Source: Gammaproteobacteria bacterium (lineage in GTDB: Bacteria > Pseudomonadota > Gammaproteobacteria > Poriferisulfidales > GCA-002705445). From it: DNA of 64,000 nt. A model generated the notes under the pieces. It ran no database searches, had not been told where the DNA came from, and worked only from the letters and a program-made list of their open reading frames with translations. Positions 35,574-46,652 of this stretch are shown here, piece by piece. The DNA lies in assembly GCA_018674175.1 (NCBI GenBank), contig JABHAT010000029.1, positions 62,001 to 126,000 of the forward strand, in the 5' to 3' direction. Each line of letters starts with the position of its first letter. Position 1 is the first letter of the stretch. Made by a program: the position numbers and the translations under genes.

Positions 35574-36934
35574 TTGAATGCTTCAGGCGCAGAGTAAATT
35601 TCAGGAGTATAATTTTCAAACCTAGTGCATTCGCCAAGAAATGTTAATGTGGTAGTAAATATTGGGCCATTTCTTTGTTTTCTTACGAGTATTTCAGCTT
35701 TTCCTTTATCAGGAGAATCTTCATTATATACTTCATCCCTATATATAAATGCTATTAAATCAGCGTCTTGCTCTATAGCACCGGATTCTCTTAAGTCAGA
35801 CATAATAGGTCTTTTGTCTGTTCTATTTTCTAAACTTCTGTTTAATTGAGATAATGCAACTACAGGGACATCCAATTCTCTTGCTAAGGCTTTAAGAGAT
35901 CTTGATATTTCAGATAACTCTGTAGCTCTATTTTCTGAATTATTAGATAATTGCATTAATTGCATGTAATCTATAACTATTAAATCTAAACCTTTCTCTC
36001 TTTTTAATCTTCTTGCTCTAGCTCTTATATCAGTAGGCGTTAAAGCAGGAGTGTCATCAATAAAAATATTTGCTTTCGATAATAATGCTATTGCATTTGT
36101 TAATCTTGGCCAATCATCATCTGTAAGCTTACCCGTTCTAATTTTCTGCTGATTAATTCTTCCCATAGAAGATATTAATCTTGTAGATAACTGAGTTCCT
36201 GACATTTCCATACTAAAAATTGCTGTCACAGCATCATTTTTTAAAGATGCATATTCTGCAAGATTCATTGCAAAACTTGTTTTACCCATAGACGGTCTTC
36301 CGGCTACAATTATAAGATCTCCACCCTGCAAACCTGTAGTTTTATTATCAAAATCTGTAAAGCCTGTTGCAACACCAGTTACAGCATCTCCGTTCTCAGC
36401 TCTTTTTTCAATCTCTTTAAGTGATTCTTGAACTAATTTATTGATATCTTGAAAGCCACTATTTGTTTTTTGGGATTCTTCTGATATATTAAATATCGTT
36501 CTTTCCGCCTCATCAAGTAATGATTTACTATCTATTCCTCCATCACGAGATTTTTCTATTAAGTTGTTACTAACGCTTATTAATTGCCTTAATATGGATT
36601 GCTCTCTTACAATATTTGCATAAGCTTTGATATTAGCCGCAGAGGGCGTTTGATTAATTATCTCAGATAAATATGTAGAAAAAGACTTATCGTCAGATGT
36701 ATTAACTTTCTCATTAATTGTTACTACATCAAAAGGAGTATTGTCACCAACTAACCCAACTATGCAAGAATAAATCTTTCTATGCTGCTCATTATAGAAA
36801 TCATTAACTTGAAGAATATCGGCAATTTTCTCCCATGACTCATTATCTAAAATAAGACCACCAAGTACAGCAATCTCGGCCTCGATTGAGTTGGGGATTT
36901 TGTTAAGACTTTGAAATGTAAGGTTTTTACTCAT
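35570..36934 (-). CDS. dnaB: Replicative DNA helicase DnaB
   Basis: A 454-aa hexameric helicase. The N-terminal domain begins PNSIEAEIAVLGGLILDNESW. The RecA-like domain has Walker A VAGRPSMGKTSFAMN near residue 215, Walker B LIVIDYMQLMQL near 320, and LSQLNRSLENRTDKRPIMSDLRESGAIEQDADLI near 365. No intein is present. It lies downstream of rplI, the usual order in gammaproteobacteria. Confidence 0.97.
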   Translation of the reverse strand: MSKNLTFQSLNKIPNSIEAEIAVLGGLILDNESWEKIADILQVNDFYNEQHRKIYSCIVGLVGDNTPFDVVTINEKVNTSDDKSFSTYLSEIINQTPSAANIKAYANIVREQSILRQLISVSNNLIEKSRDGGIDSKSLLDEAERTIFNISEESQKTNSGFQDINKLVQESLKEIEKRAENGDAVTGVATGFTDFDNKTTGLQGGDLIIVAGRPSMGKTSFAMNLAEYASLKNDAVTAIFSMEMSGTQLSTRLISSMGRINQQKIRTGKLTDDDWPRLTNAIALLSKANIFIDDTPALTPTDIRARARRLKREKGLDLIVIDYMQLMQLSNNSENRATELSEISRSLKALARELDVPVVALSQLNRSLENRTDKRPIMSDLRESGAIEQDADLIAFIYRDEVYNEDSPDKGKAEILVRKQRNGPIFTTTLTFLGECTRFENYTPEIYSAPEAFK

Positions 36935-36974
36935 TATAAATAACCAAGCTAAATAAATTTAATATTTTATATTA

Positions 36975-37430
36975 TCAGCTTTGATTATTTGTTTCGACAA
37001 TTAGATTTATTATTGCATCAGTATCTATACCTAGATGAATGCTAATAGAATATTCACCAATCTTTTTAATAGCTCCATCTGGCATTCTAATTTCTTTCCT
37101 TTCGACCTCTTGGCCATTCTCTACAAGCTCTTTCTCAACTTCATATGGTCCAATTGATCCAAATAATAAACCTTCTTCATTAGCTTCTGCTGCTATCTTT
37201 ATAGTAAACCCATCTATTTTTTCTTTTCTTTTTATAGCGATATCAAGATTTTCTTTAGCAGCTTTTTTAAGCTCTTCTTTCTTTTCTTCAAATTCTTTCA
37301 AATTTTCTTCGGTTGCATACTTAGCTTTAGCTTTTGGGATTAAATGATTTCTAGCAAAGCCAGGCTTAACATTAACCTTGTCGCCCAAATCACCTAAATT
37401 TTCTATTTTTTCTAGTAGTATTACATCCAT
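36975..37430 (-). CDS. rplI: 50S ribosomal protein L9
   Basis: A 151-aa L9. The N-terminal globular domain MDVILLEKIENLGDLGDKVNVKPGFARNHLIPKAKA is followed by a long lysine/glutamate-rich connecting helix and the C-terminal RNA-binding domain. It is part of the rpsF-rpsR-rplI operon. Confidence 0.97.
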   Translation of the reverse strand: MDVILLEKIENLGDLGDKVNVKPGFARNHLIPKAKAKYATEENLKEFEEKKEELKKAAKENLDIAIKRKEKIDGFTIKIAAEANEEGLLFGSIGPYEVEKELVENGQEVERKEIRMPDGAIKKIGEYSISIHLGIDTDAIINLIVETNNQS

Positions 37431-37448
37431 TTGATTTTTCCTATATTT

Positions 37449-37673
37449 TTAATGATTATCACAATACGGAATCAAAGCTAAAAACCTAGCTCTTTTTACC
37501 GCTGTTGATATTTGTCTCTGATACTTTGCTTTAGTCCCAGTAATTCTACTTGGTAATATCTTTCCAGTTTCAGTAATATATTCTCTAATAAGATTTAAAT
37601 CCTTATAGTCAATTTCAGATATACCTTCTTTTGTAAACTTACAAAATTTTGCTTTCTTAAAATATCTAGACAT
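37449..37673 (-). CDS. rpsR: 30S ribosomal protein S18
   Basis: A 74-aa S18 with [34 protein letters not shown] and the C-terminal [11 protein letters not shown]. The track's longer start at 37712 lies within rpsF in another frame; the ATG at 37673 (MSRYFKK) is the conserved start. It overlaps the rpsF stop by 8 bases. Confidence 0.97.
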   Translation of the reverse strand: MSRYFKKAKFCKFTKEGISEIDYKDLNLIREYITETGKILPSRITGTKAKYQRQISTAVKRARFLALIPYCDNH

Positions 37674-38079
37674 CTTGAGCTCCATTTTCAGCGCGTACTT
37701 CCTTTTCTTCAACTACTTCAGGTTTTTTCGCAACTTCATTGTTTTTGTTATTATCTTCTTCTTCATCTTTTAATATTGATGATTTTTCAGTAATCGCAGT
37801 TTTTCTTTGAAGAATCATATTTCTAATTACTGCGTCATTAAATTTAAAGTTTGATGATATCTCTTCAATTACTTCTAAATTACATTCTATGTTTAAAAGT
37901 ATATAGTGAGCTTTATGAATTTTATTGATAGGGTAAGCTAATTGTCTTCTTCCCCAATCTTCTTCTCTGTGAATTTTTCCATCACTAGCTGTGACTATTC
38001 CAGAGTATTTTTTTATCATTGCAGGCACTTGGTCACTTTGATCAGGGTGCACTAAAAAAACTATTTCGTAATGTCTCAT
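37666..38079 (-). CDS. rpsF: 30S ribosomal protein S6
   Basis: A 137-aa S6. The core [19 protein letters not shown] and [33 protein letters not shown] is standard. After residue 100 there is an acidic/basic low-complexity tail ([16 protein letters not shown]...), as is common in proteobacterial S6. S6 and S18 form a complex that often represses this operon by binding its leader. Confidence 0.97.
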   Translation of the reverse strand: MRHYEIVFLVHPDQSDQVPAMIKKYSGIVTASDGKIHREEDWGRRQLAYPINKIHKAHYILLNIECNLEVIEEISSNFKFNDAVIRNMILQRKTAITEKSSILKDEEEDNNKNNEVAKKPEVVEEKEVRAENGAQDV

Positions 38080-38097
38080 ATTTTTCCTTATGGGTTA

Positions 38098-38126
38098 TTG
38101 TCTCTTAGGTTTTCTAAGTAGAACAA
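38098..38126 (-). promoter_or_regulatory. Hairpin leader of the rpsF-rpsR-rplI operon
   Basis: On the minus strand TTGTTCTACTTAG pairs with CTAAGAGACAA across an AAAAC loop: about 11 base pairs with two single-base bulges, ending 19 bases before the rpsF ATG. S6:S18-binding leaders occur upstream of rpsF in many bacteria, so this may be the autoregulatory site. I did not verify the conserved CCG core of that motif here. Confidence 0.45.
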
Positions 38127-38164
38127 GGAACATGCATATTACAGAATGGGGGGTGAGACTGCAA

Positions 38165-38911
38165 TTATTTTATTTTTGAATATATAGTATTGATTAAAAT
38201 GCCTGTTGCTACAGCCATATTAAGGCTTTCAACAACTCCATTCATATTTATTTTTAAGGTAAAATCACAGTTCTCAAGTGTTTTTTTGCGTAATCCTGAT
38301 GATTCACCTCCAATAATTAAAGCAATTGGGTTCTTAAATATAATATCATTAACATCATCACTAGCTCTATCTGTTGCTCCATAAATCCAATAATCATTTT
38401 TTTTAAGTACATCTATAGCTCTAGAGATATTTTTAACTTTAATGATAGGTGTTGTTTCAACAGCTCCAGCAGCAACCTTTCTAACAGTTTCATTTACATT
38501 TACAGAATCATGATCTTTAATAATTACTGCAGAAACATTATATGCATCGCATATTCGCAAACATGCTCCAAAATTTCTTGGGTCTGATACTTCATCTAAA
38601 ATTAGAACTATTTGATTTTTAACTTTATTTTTTAGAAAACTCGCAAGATCTTTCTCTGGAATATCTTCTTTCTTCTTAGCGATTGCTAATACACCTTGAT
38701 GACTTTTAACATTTGTTATATTAAATATTTTTTCATTTGATATTTTCTGAATAGTTATATTATTTTTTTCTGCTTCATACGATATATCACTAAATTTTTT
38801 AGAATCTTTATCAGATAAATATATTTCATAAATGTCAAAAGGCCTTATCTTGAGTAAAATTCTTACAGCATGAATTCCTACCACATTATCTTTTGATGAA
38901 TTTTTTTTCAT
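38165..38911 (-). CDS. rlmB: 23S rRNA (guanosine2251-2'-O)-methyltransferase RlmB
   Basis: A 248-aa SPOUT methyltransferase. The N-terminal substrate-binding domain starts VVGIHAVRILLKIRPFDIYEIYLSD. The knotted catalytic core has LDEVSDPRNFGACLRICDAYNVSAVII near residue 105, IIGGESSGLRKKTLENCDF near 200, and INMNGVVESLNMAVATGI near 225. Its start codon overlaps the end of the rnr-like gene, as in the rnr-rlmB operon of E. coli. Confidence 0.94.
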   Translation of the reverse strand: MKKNSSKDNVVGIHAVRILLKIRPFDIYEIYLSDKDSKKFSDISYEAEKNNITIQKISNEKIFNITNVKSHQGVLAIAKKKEDIPEKDLASFLKNKVKNQIVLILDEVSDPRNFGACLRICDAYNVSAVIIKDHDSVNVNETVRKVAAGAVETTPIIKVKNISRAIDVLKKNDYWIYGATDRASDDVNDIIFKNPIALIIGGESSGLRKKTLENCDFTLKINMNGVVESLNMAVATGILINTIYSKIK

Positions 38912-40413
38912 TATTTAACCAATACAAAGTCAATTTTTCTCTCTGAAGGAAAAGCACTCTGTAATTTCACTTTAATTTTATCGCCTACTTTAAAAACTTT
39001 TTTTGATTTATCACCTATTAAAATATTCTTTTTTTCATTATGAATAAAATATTCATTTCCCAGGGATGAAATATGAATTAATCCTTGAATTGGTTCTTCT
39101 TTAACAGCTATAAATAAACCAAAATTCACTACAGAATTAACAGTAGCATCAAATTTTTTGCCTATAAATTTTGTAGCGTAATTACATAATAGTATAGATT
39201 GTAGTTCTCTTTCTGCTGCTTCTGCATTTCTTTCATTCTCTGAAGAAAGCGTACCAATTTTTTCTAAATTATTAAAATCATATTGATTTTCTTTTTTTTC
39301 AATAATATTTTTTATAATTCTATGTACAATTAAATCAGGGTAACGACGAATAGGAGATGTGAAATGATTATAAGATTTTAAAGATAAACCAAAATGACCA
39401 ATATTTTTTGGTGTGTACTCAGCTCTTGCCATTGCTCTTAAAATTATTGATGTAACAAGGTGGTCATCAAGTCTTTTTTTAGATAACTCTATAATCTTAT
39501 TAATTTCTTCAGTACAAATAATTTTAGTTTTATTTAAGCTGTATCCAAGGTTTTTTAGAGATATTGAAGCATCTTCAATTTTTTCTAGCGTTGGCTCATC
39601 ATGCACTCTATACAACGAATTAGACTTATTTTTTTTTATAAATAAGCTACTTGCAACATTTGCGGCAATCATACACTCTTCAATAAGTTTTTGTGACTCA
39701 AGCCTAATATTATTTTTTATACCGGTGATTTCATTATTTTTACTAATTAAAAATGAGAACTCTTGGGTGTCAAAATTCACTGCATGTCTTTTCTCTCTAG
39801 ATTTTTTTAGAATTTTATATAGTGAAAATAAATTATTAATATTTTTTATAACATTTTTATCTGTAATAGATTTTTTATTGTTGAGAAAATTATCAACTTG
39901 AGTATAAGTTAATCTAGCTGAAGAGCTTATAAGGGCATTATAAAATTTGTAAGATTTAATTTTACCATCTTTCCCAATTATAATTTCCGCCATTACGGTG
40001 AATTTATCTTCACCAGATCTAAGCGAACATAGATTATTTGATAGTATTTCTGGAAGCATAGGAATTACAAAACCAGGAAAATATACAGATGTTCCTCTTT
40101 TTCTTGCTTCTTTATCTATATTAGAATTATTTTCTACATAATGAGCAACATCCGCAATGGCTACGTAAAGTTTCCAATCACTTTCATGCTTCTCACAATA
40201 AACTGCATCATCAAAATCTTTAGCATCTTCACCATCTATTGTGACAAAATCTAATTTTTTGAGATCTTTTCTATTGAATGATTTTTTATTAAATTTTTTG
40301 TTTTTATATTTATCTATATCTTGATTGATATTTTTATTCCAATCGTTATTAAGACTAAATTTCTTAATAATTTTTTCAACTTCTGAGTTAAAACTAAATT
40401 TTATTTTTTTCAT
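38911..40413 (-). CDS. rnr: RNase R-like exoribonuclease, short form
   Basis: A 500-aa RNase II/R-family enzyme. The catalytic RNB domain begins almost at once, with VTIDGEDAKDFDDAVYCEK near residue 57 giving the metal-binding aspartates and TSPIRRYPDLIVHRII near 360. A C-terminal S1 domain (KKFDATVNSVVNFGLFIAV) follows near 425. Compared with E. coli RNase R (about 813 aa), the N-terminal helix-turn-helix and cold-shock domains and the basic tail are missing. Only 77 bases separate it from thiC, so the missing part is not present as a remnant. Position before rlmB supports RNase R rather than RNase II. Confidence 0.85.
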   Translation of the reverse strand: MKKIKFSFNSEVEKIIKKFSLNNDWNKNINQDIDKYKNKKFNKKSFNRKDLKKLDFVTIDGEDAKDFDDAVYCEKHESDWKLYVAIADVAHYVENNSNIDKEARKRGTSVYFPGFVIPMLPEILSNNLCSLRSGEDKFTVMAEIIIGKDGKIKSYKFYNALISSSARLTYTQVDNFLNNKKSITDKNVIKNINNLFSLYKILKKSREKRHAVNFDTQEFSFLISKNNEITGIKNNIRLESQKLIEECMIAANVASSLFIKKNKSNSLYRVHDEPTLEKIEDASISLKNLGYSLNKTKIICTEEINKIIELSKKRLDDHLVTSIILRAMARAEYTPKNIGHFGLSLKSYNHFTSPIRRYPDLIVHRIIKNIIEKKENQYDFNNLEKIGTLSSENERNAEAAERELQSILLCNYATKFIGKKFDATVNSVVNFGLFIAVKEEPIQGLIHISSLGNEYFIHNEKKNILIGDKSKKVFKVGDKIKVKLQSAFPSERKIDFVLVK

Positions 40414-40490
40414 ATTTAAATATGTTTAAACTTTATATGAAATGAAGATAAGTAGATGATAGTTACGAGATTTTCAATTTTATATTTTTT

Positions 40491-42287
<1,797 letters not shown>

Positions 42288-42418
42288 TTAATTATGTGAT
42301 TAAAATGTTTCATGTTGCAAAAAATCTTTAACCAAATAAACTTATCTGACAGAAAAGAAGTTTGCAAGTGTATTTGTTATAGTTGAAAGAACTAAATATC
42401 TTGAATTAGTAAGAAATT

Positions 42419-43066
42419 ATGCAGATAGATAAAAAAAATATGATTGAAAGCCAACTAAAACCGGAAGGTATTAGCTGTCAAAATACTATTGACTGCATAT
42501 CCAAAGTAAATAGAGAAGATTTTGTGCCAGAAGAATTCAAGAATTTATCATATGCTGAGTACGATATTCCGCTTAGAAATGAATACTCTATGTTAAAACC
42601 ATTGATGACAGCAAAAATCTTACAATTATTAAATATTGATAAAGATGATGAAATTTTAGAGATTGGTACAGGAAGCGGTTATTTAACTTGTTGTTTATCA
42701 ATTATGGGTAAGTCTGTAGATACATTAGATATTGATGCAAATATGTTAGAGTCAGCAAAAAAATCTCATAATCATTACAATATTTTCAATGTAAACTATC
42801 TGAGTGGAGATGTTTTTTCTAACTGGACTCCTGAAAAAAACTATGATGTTATAGTATTGACTGGTTCAATTGAATCAAGAGTAGAAAAACTTGAGGTTGC
42901 ACTTAAAGACAGCGGCAGAATGTTTGCTGTTATTGGAAAACAACCGGTAATGTATGCAAATATAATTGAGCGTGTTTCAGGTACCAAACTTTTATGTAAT
43001 CAGTCATTTGAAACTACATTAGAATCATTAAATAATTTTAATAAAAAAAATTATTTAAACTTTTAG
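42419..43066 (+). CDS. Protein-L-isoaspartate O-methyltransferase-like protein
   Basis: A 215-aa SAM-dependent methyltransferase of the PCMT group: MIESQLKPEGI at the N terminus, FVPEEFKNLSYAEYDIPL near residue 40, and the SAM motif EILEIGTGSGYLTCCLSIMGKSVDTLDID near 80. PCMT-like genes often precede a rhodanese and a TolC-type gene in proteobacteria, as here. True repair activity on isoaspartyl residues is not certain because this subfamily is diverged. Confidence 0.8.
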   Translation: MQIDKKNMIESQLKPEGISCQNTIDCISKVNREDFVPEEFKNLSYAEYDIPLRNEYSMLKPLMTAKILQLLNIDKDDEILEIGTGSGYLTCCLSIMGKSVDTLDIDANMLESAKKSHNHYNIFNVNYLSGDVFSNWTPEKNYDVIVLTGSIESRVEKLEVALKDSGRMFAVIGKQPVMYANIIERVSGTKLLCNQSFETTLESLNNFNKKNYLNF

Positions 43067-43079
43067 TATAATTAAATCT

Positions 43080-43397
43080 ATGATAGAAATGACAGCTTCT
43101 GAGCTTAATGTGTATATTGCCAATAATCCAAATACTGCATTAATTGATGTAAGAGAAAACTGGGAATATAATGTTGCATATATAGAAAAATCTATTCATA
43201 TACCAATATCAGAAATTCAAAATAAGATGCATGATTTTGACGAAGATCAGACAATAGTTTTTATATGCCATCATGGTGTAAGAAGCAGAATGGTGGGCGT
43301 ATATTTTGAGCAAAACGAGTTTAAAAATATTATAAACTTAAGGGGTGGTATAGATTCTTGGGCCAAGACAATCGACCATAATATGGCAGTTTATTAA
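43080..43397 (+). CDS. Single-domain rhodanese
   Basis: A 105-aa rhodanese-fold protein. ALIDVRENWEYNVAYIEKSIHIPISEI precedes the active loop FICHHGVRSRMV, which holds the catalytic cysteine near residue 63, and GGIDSWAKTID closes the domain. There is no signal peptide, so it is cytoplasmic. It probably carries persulfide sulfur; its place between PCMT and TolC genes says little about its substrate. Confidence 0.88.
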   Translation: MIEMTASELNVYIANNPNTALIDVRENWEYNVAYIEKSIHIPISEIQNKMHDFDEDQTIVFICHHGVRSRMVGVYFEQNEFKNIINLRGGIDSWAKTIDHNMAVY

Positions 43398-43407
43398 TAA
43401 ATTTATT

Positions 43408-44733
43408 ATGAAATATTTTTTTTACATTTTATGTATTCTTAATTTATATATTTTTCCAATAGGTGCATCTTACGGAGTAGATTTAGTAGAAGTTTATAAC
43501 GTGGCTATAAAAAATGATCCAGAATTATTGTCAGCTGAAGCTAAACATAAGGCAACTATCCAAGAATATCCAATCGCGAGATCATATTTACTCCCGAACT
43601 TAAATTTTTCTGCAAGTAGCAAAAGAACGAGAGAATCTATAGATGGAGCAATTTATGGCCGATCAAGTTCAACATCACAGTTTACCACTGATGAATTTAG
43701 TATTAATTTAAAACAACCCTTGTATAGAAGAGATTTATTTGCATTATTAGAGAAATCAGAATTTGAGGTTGCTAAATCATTGGCTGAAAGAGACTCCGCA
43801 AGGCAAGATCTGATAATTAGAGTTGCAGAAGCCTATTTTAATATACTAGATAGTATAGACAATATTACTTATGTGTCTTCAGAAAAAGCAGCCATAAAAT
43901 CTCAGTTAGATGAGGCCAAAAAAAGATTTGAAGTAGGTCTTATTGCTATAACAGATTATACGGAGGCAAGAGCATCTTATGATTTATCAGAAACACAATA
44001 TATTGAGGCAGAAAATCTAAGTGATCTCACAAAAGAGTCTTTATATGTTTTAACTGGTCAGCAGTTTAAAAATTTCTCATTACTAAGTCTTGATATAAAA
44101 GTTAAGAATCCTGACCCAGATAATATTAAATCTTGGGAAGATTTTGCTACCAAACAAAATTTAGATTTATTGGCATATAAAAGGGCGCAAGACGTTGCAA
44201 TGGCAAATCTTAAATATGAAAGAGCAAAGCATTTTCCCACGATAGATATATATGGAACTATAAAAGAAACTGATAAAGGAGGAGGGACATCTGGAGCCTT
44301 TGATTCAAACAATGACTTTATTGGTATAGAGCTTAACATTCCAATATTTTCAGGTGGAAATACTTACTATAGCAGTAAGCAAGCTTCATACTTAGAAGAA
44401 AAAACAAGATATGAGTTATTGAAAAAGAAAAGAGAGGTAATCAGGGATACAAGGCAAGCTTTTTTAAATTTAAAATCAAGTATTAGTAAAGTAAAATATT
44501 CAAAGAAGGCATTAGAGTCAAATGAATTATCAGTGGAATACAATAAAGCAGGCTTTGAAGTTGGTACCAGATCAACAACAGATGTTTTACTTGCTCTTAA
44601 GGATTCATTTAAAGCAAAAAAGAATTATTCGAAAGCAAAATATGAATACTTAATTAGTAAGCTGAAGTTAAAAAAATCTATAGGGACGCTATCTATTAAA
44701 GATATTAAGATAATAAACACATGGCTGAATTAA
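43408..44733 (+). CDS. tolC: TolC-family outer membrane efflux protein
   Basis: A 441-aa protein with a signal peptide (to about residue 22) and two outer membrane efflux repeats. VDLVEVYNVAIKNDPELLSAEAKHKATIQEYPIARSYLLPNL is the typical TolC opening, and ARASYDLSETQYIEAEN and VGTRSTTDVLLALKDSFKAKKNY lie in the periplasmic helices. It forms the trimeric exit duct for inner-membrane exporters and type I secretion. No cognate pump lies nearby. It abuts waaA directly. Confidence 0.92.
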   Translation: MKYFFYILCILNLYIFPIGASYGVDLVEVYNVAIKNDPELLSAEAKHKATIQEYPIARSYLLPNLNFSASSKRTRESIDGAIYGRSSSTSQFTTDEFSINLKQPLYRRDLFALLEKSEFEVAKSLAERDSARQDLIIRVAEAYFNILDSIDNITYVSSEKAAIKSQLDEAKKRFEVGLIAITDYTEARASYDLSETQYIEAENLSDLTKESLYVLTGQQFKNFSLLSLDIKVKNPDPDNIKSWEDFATKQNLDLLAYKRAQDVAMANLKYERAKHFPTIDIYGTIKETDKGGGTSGAFDSNNDFIGIELNIPIFSGGNTYYSSKQASYLEEKTRYELLKKKREVIRDTRQAFLNLKSSISKVKYSKKALESNELSVEYNKAGFEVGTRSTTDVLLALKDSFKAKKNYSKAKYEYLISKLKLKKSIGTLSIKDIKIINTWLN

Positions 44734-45963
44734 ATGATATACAAATTAATTTATAAGGTTGCGCTCCTAGCAATACTTCCAATAGTTTTTATTTATTTAA
44801 TATTTTATTCTATTTATTTAAAAGATATTAATTTTCTCTTAAATAAAATTGGTTATATTAGAAATTTAAAAAACAAAAAATATAGTTTATGCTTACATTG
44901 TGCCTCACTTGGAGAAGTTAATGGTATAAAATCTTTAATTAAAAAAATAAAAAATAATAATACTGTAATTATATCTACGAACACTATTTCAGGAAAAAAA
45001 AGAGTGCAAGAACTATTTCCTGAACTTGATGTCATATATTTTCCACTAGATTATAAAATTTTTATAGCTCCTTGGTTAAATTCTATTAAATTTAAAAACA
45101 TAGTAATATACGAGACTGAAATATGGCCAAACTTTTATGAATCATGTAATAAAATAGATATTAAAATAGGTATTATAAATGCTCGGTTTTCAAAAAAAAT
45201 ACTTAATGGAAATGAAATTATAAAAAACTTATATAGACAATCTTTAAATAAATGTAGTTTTATATTGTGTAAATCTAACTATGAAAAAAATAAATACTTA
45301 GATCTTAAAGTTAATAAAAAATTACTGTTTCATCTAGGGAACCTTAAATATTCTTGCTTTGAAGAAATTGAAGAAAAAAATAATAATAGTAATAAAAAAA
45401 ATTTCTTTTTAATGGCTTCTACTCATCAACCAGATGAAGAAGTCTTTAAATCATCAATTACCTATTTACTTGAAAAAAAAGTACCTGTTGTAATAGCTCC
45501 AAGACATATAACTAGGGCAAATGAGATTATTAAATACTTTACTAACCTTGATATTAAGGTAAAGAATTATTCAGAATTTTCATTGCATAGCAATGAAAAA
45601 TATCTTACTGATGGAGTTATTGTTTTAGACACTTTTGGGGATTTAATTGATTTTTATAACGAAGCAAAATTCGTATATGTTGGTGGTGGTTTTTCAGACA
45701 GGGGCGTCCAAAATATTTTAGAGCCTGCTGCATTTGGAAGAGCTATTTTTGTTGGTCCAAATTTAGAAAATGTGAAAGATGAAATAAAAGATCTTAAAGT
45801 ACGTATAATTAAAGATAGAAATCCTTTGCCGGTGGTAATAGATTATATTGAAAATATTAATCCAGATATTATTGGCTCTAAGACAAAAATAGAATTCATG
45901 AAGTTCTCTGGAATTTTAGATGAGTATATAGATTTTTTAAAAAATGAAGAAATTATAAATTAA
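44734..45963 (+). CDS. waaA: 3-deoxy-D-manno-octulosonic acid (Kdo) transferase
   Basis: A 409-aa glycosyltransferase adding Kdo to lipid A precursor at the inner membrane. An N-terminal membrane anchor (about residues 5-27) is followed by LHCASLGEVNGIKSLIKK with the catalytic glutamate near 60, then YETEIWPNF, MASTHQPDEEVF near 225, and GGGFSDRGVQNILEPAAFGRAIFVGPN near 320. It ends 11 bases inside the convergent Kdo kinase gene. Confidence 0.94.
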   Translation: MIYKLIYKVALLAILPIVFIYLIFYSIYLKDINFLLNKIGYIRNLKNKKYSLCLHCASLGEVNGIKSLIKKIKNNNTVIISTNTISGKKRVQELFPELDVIYFPLDYKIFIAPWLNSIKFKNIVIYETEIWPNFYESCNKIDIKIGIINARFSKKILNGNEIIKNLYRQSLNKCSFILCKSNYEKNKYLDLKVNKKLLFHLGNLKYSCFEEIEEKNNNSNKKNFFLMASTHQPDEEVFKSSITYLLEKKVPVVIAPRHITRANEIIKYFTNLDIKVKNYSEFSLHSNEKYLTDGVIVLDTFGDLIDFYNEAKFVYVGGGFSDRGVQNILEPAAFGRAIFVGPNLENVKDEIKDLKVRIIKDRNPLPVVIDYIENINPDIIGSKTKIEFMKFSGILDEYIDFLKNEEIIN

Positions 45964-46642
45964 TTAAATCCAATAATTTTTTTTTAAATTCGTCATTATA
46001 ATTTTCTATCTTTTTTAAAGATCTTTCTAACCTCAATACACTCTTTCTGAATAATTTTTTTTCGTAAAAAAAATATGAGTTATCAAAGTCAAGTAAGTAA
46101 ATATTATTGTATTTATCAATAATAATATTTTTAGAGTTCAGATCAGAATGGTAAACATTTTTTTGATAAAATTGTTCCAAAGTCATGTATAGTTTATTCC
46201 ATAAATCATGATTCATTTTTTTATTTATTATAAATTCGTACAAAGTTCCTTTGTTATCTATTTTACAAGTAATTAGATTTGCTTTGTATGTAAAGCGATT
46301 AGTTATTATTTGTAGTGCTGCTGCTTTCGGAACAGGTAGACCTTGTTCTTTCATAATATTAAGCATATTGTATTCCTTTATAGCCCTAGTTGATGATAAT
46401 GAACTAAATATATAACTATCATAGGAAAATTTTGCAGCAAGGCCACCTCTAATATAGTGTTTTAAAAAATATCTTTCATTTTTGTACTGCAATTCAAGTG
46501 CTTTACCTCTTCCATCTGCTACAGATTTGATTAGTCCTTCTTTAGATATATAATCAGTATTAAATAATTTACTAGAGAAGTTATCAAAGACATCAGGATT
46601 ATATTGAATATATATATTTTTATTTTTTATAATTTCGTCCAT
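45953..46642 (-). CDS. kdkA: Kdo kinase KdkA (WaaP-like lipopolysaccharide kinase)
   Basis: A 229-aa protein-kinase-fold enzyme phosphorylating Kdo at position 4. FLKHYIRGGLAAKFSYDSY near residue 60 carries the ATP-binding lysine, NVYHSDLNSKNIIID near 165 is the catalytic loop, and IYLLDFDNS is the DFD metal motif. In bacteria with KdkA, a single phosphorylated Kdo often replaces the Kdo disaccharide. It is divergent from the GT9 gene, with only 10 bases between starts. Confidence 0.88.
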   Translation of the reverse strand: MDEIIKNKNIYIQYNPDVFDNFSSKLFNTDYISKEGLIKSVADGRGKALELQYKNERYFLKHYIRGGLAAKFSYDSYIFSSLSSTRAIKEYNMLNIMKEQGLPVPKAAALQIITNRFTYKANLITCKIDNKGTLYEFIINKKMNHDLWNKLYMTLEQFYQKNVYHSDLNSKNIIIDKYNNIYLLDFDNSYFFYEKKLFRKSVLRLERSLKKIENYNDEFKKKLLDLINL

Positions 46643-46652
46643 TATTCATTAT

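Noticed and set aside
39413-39901. 162-aa plus-strand ORF inside the RNase R-like gene
   Set aside because: Antisense shadow; the minus-strand gene has intact RNB motifs across the same interval.
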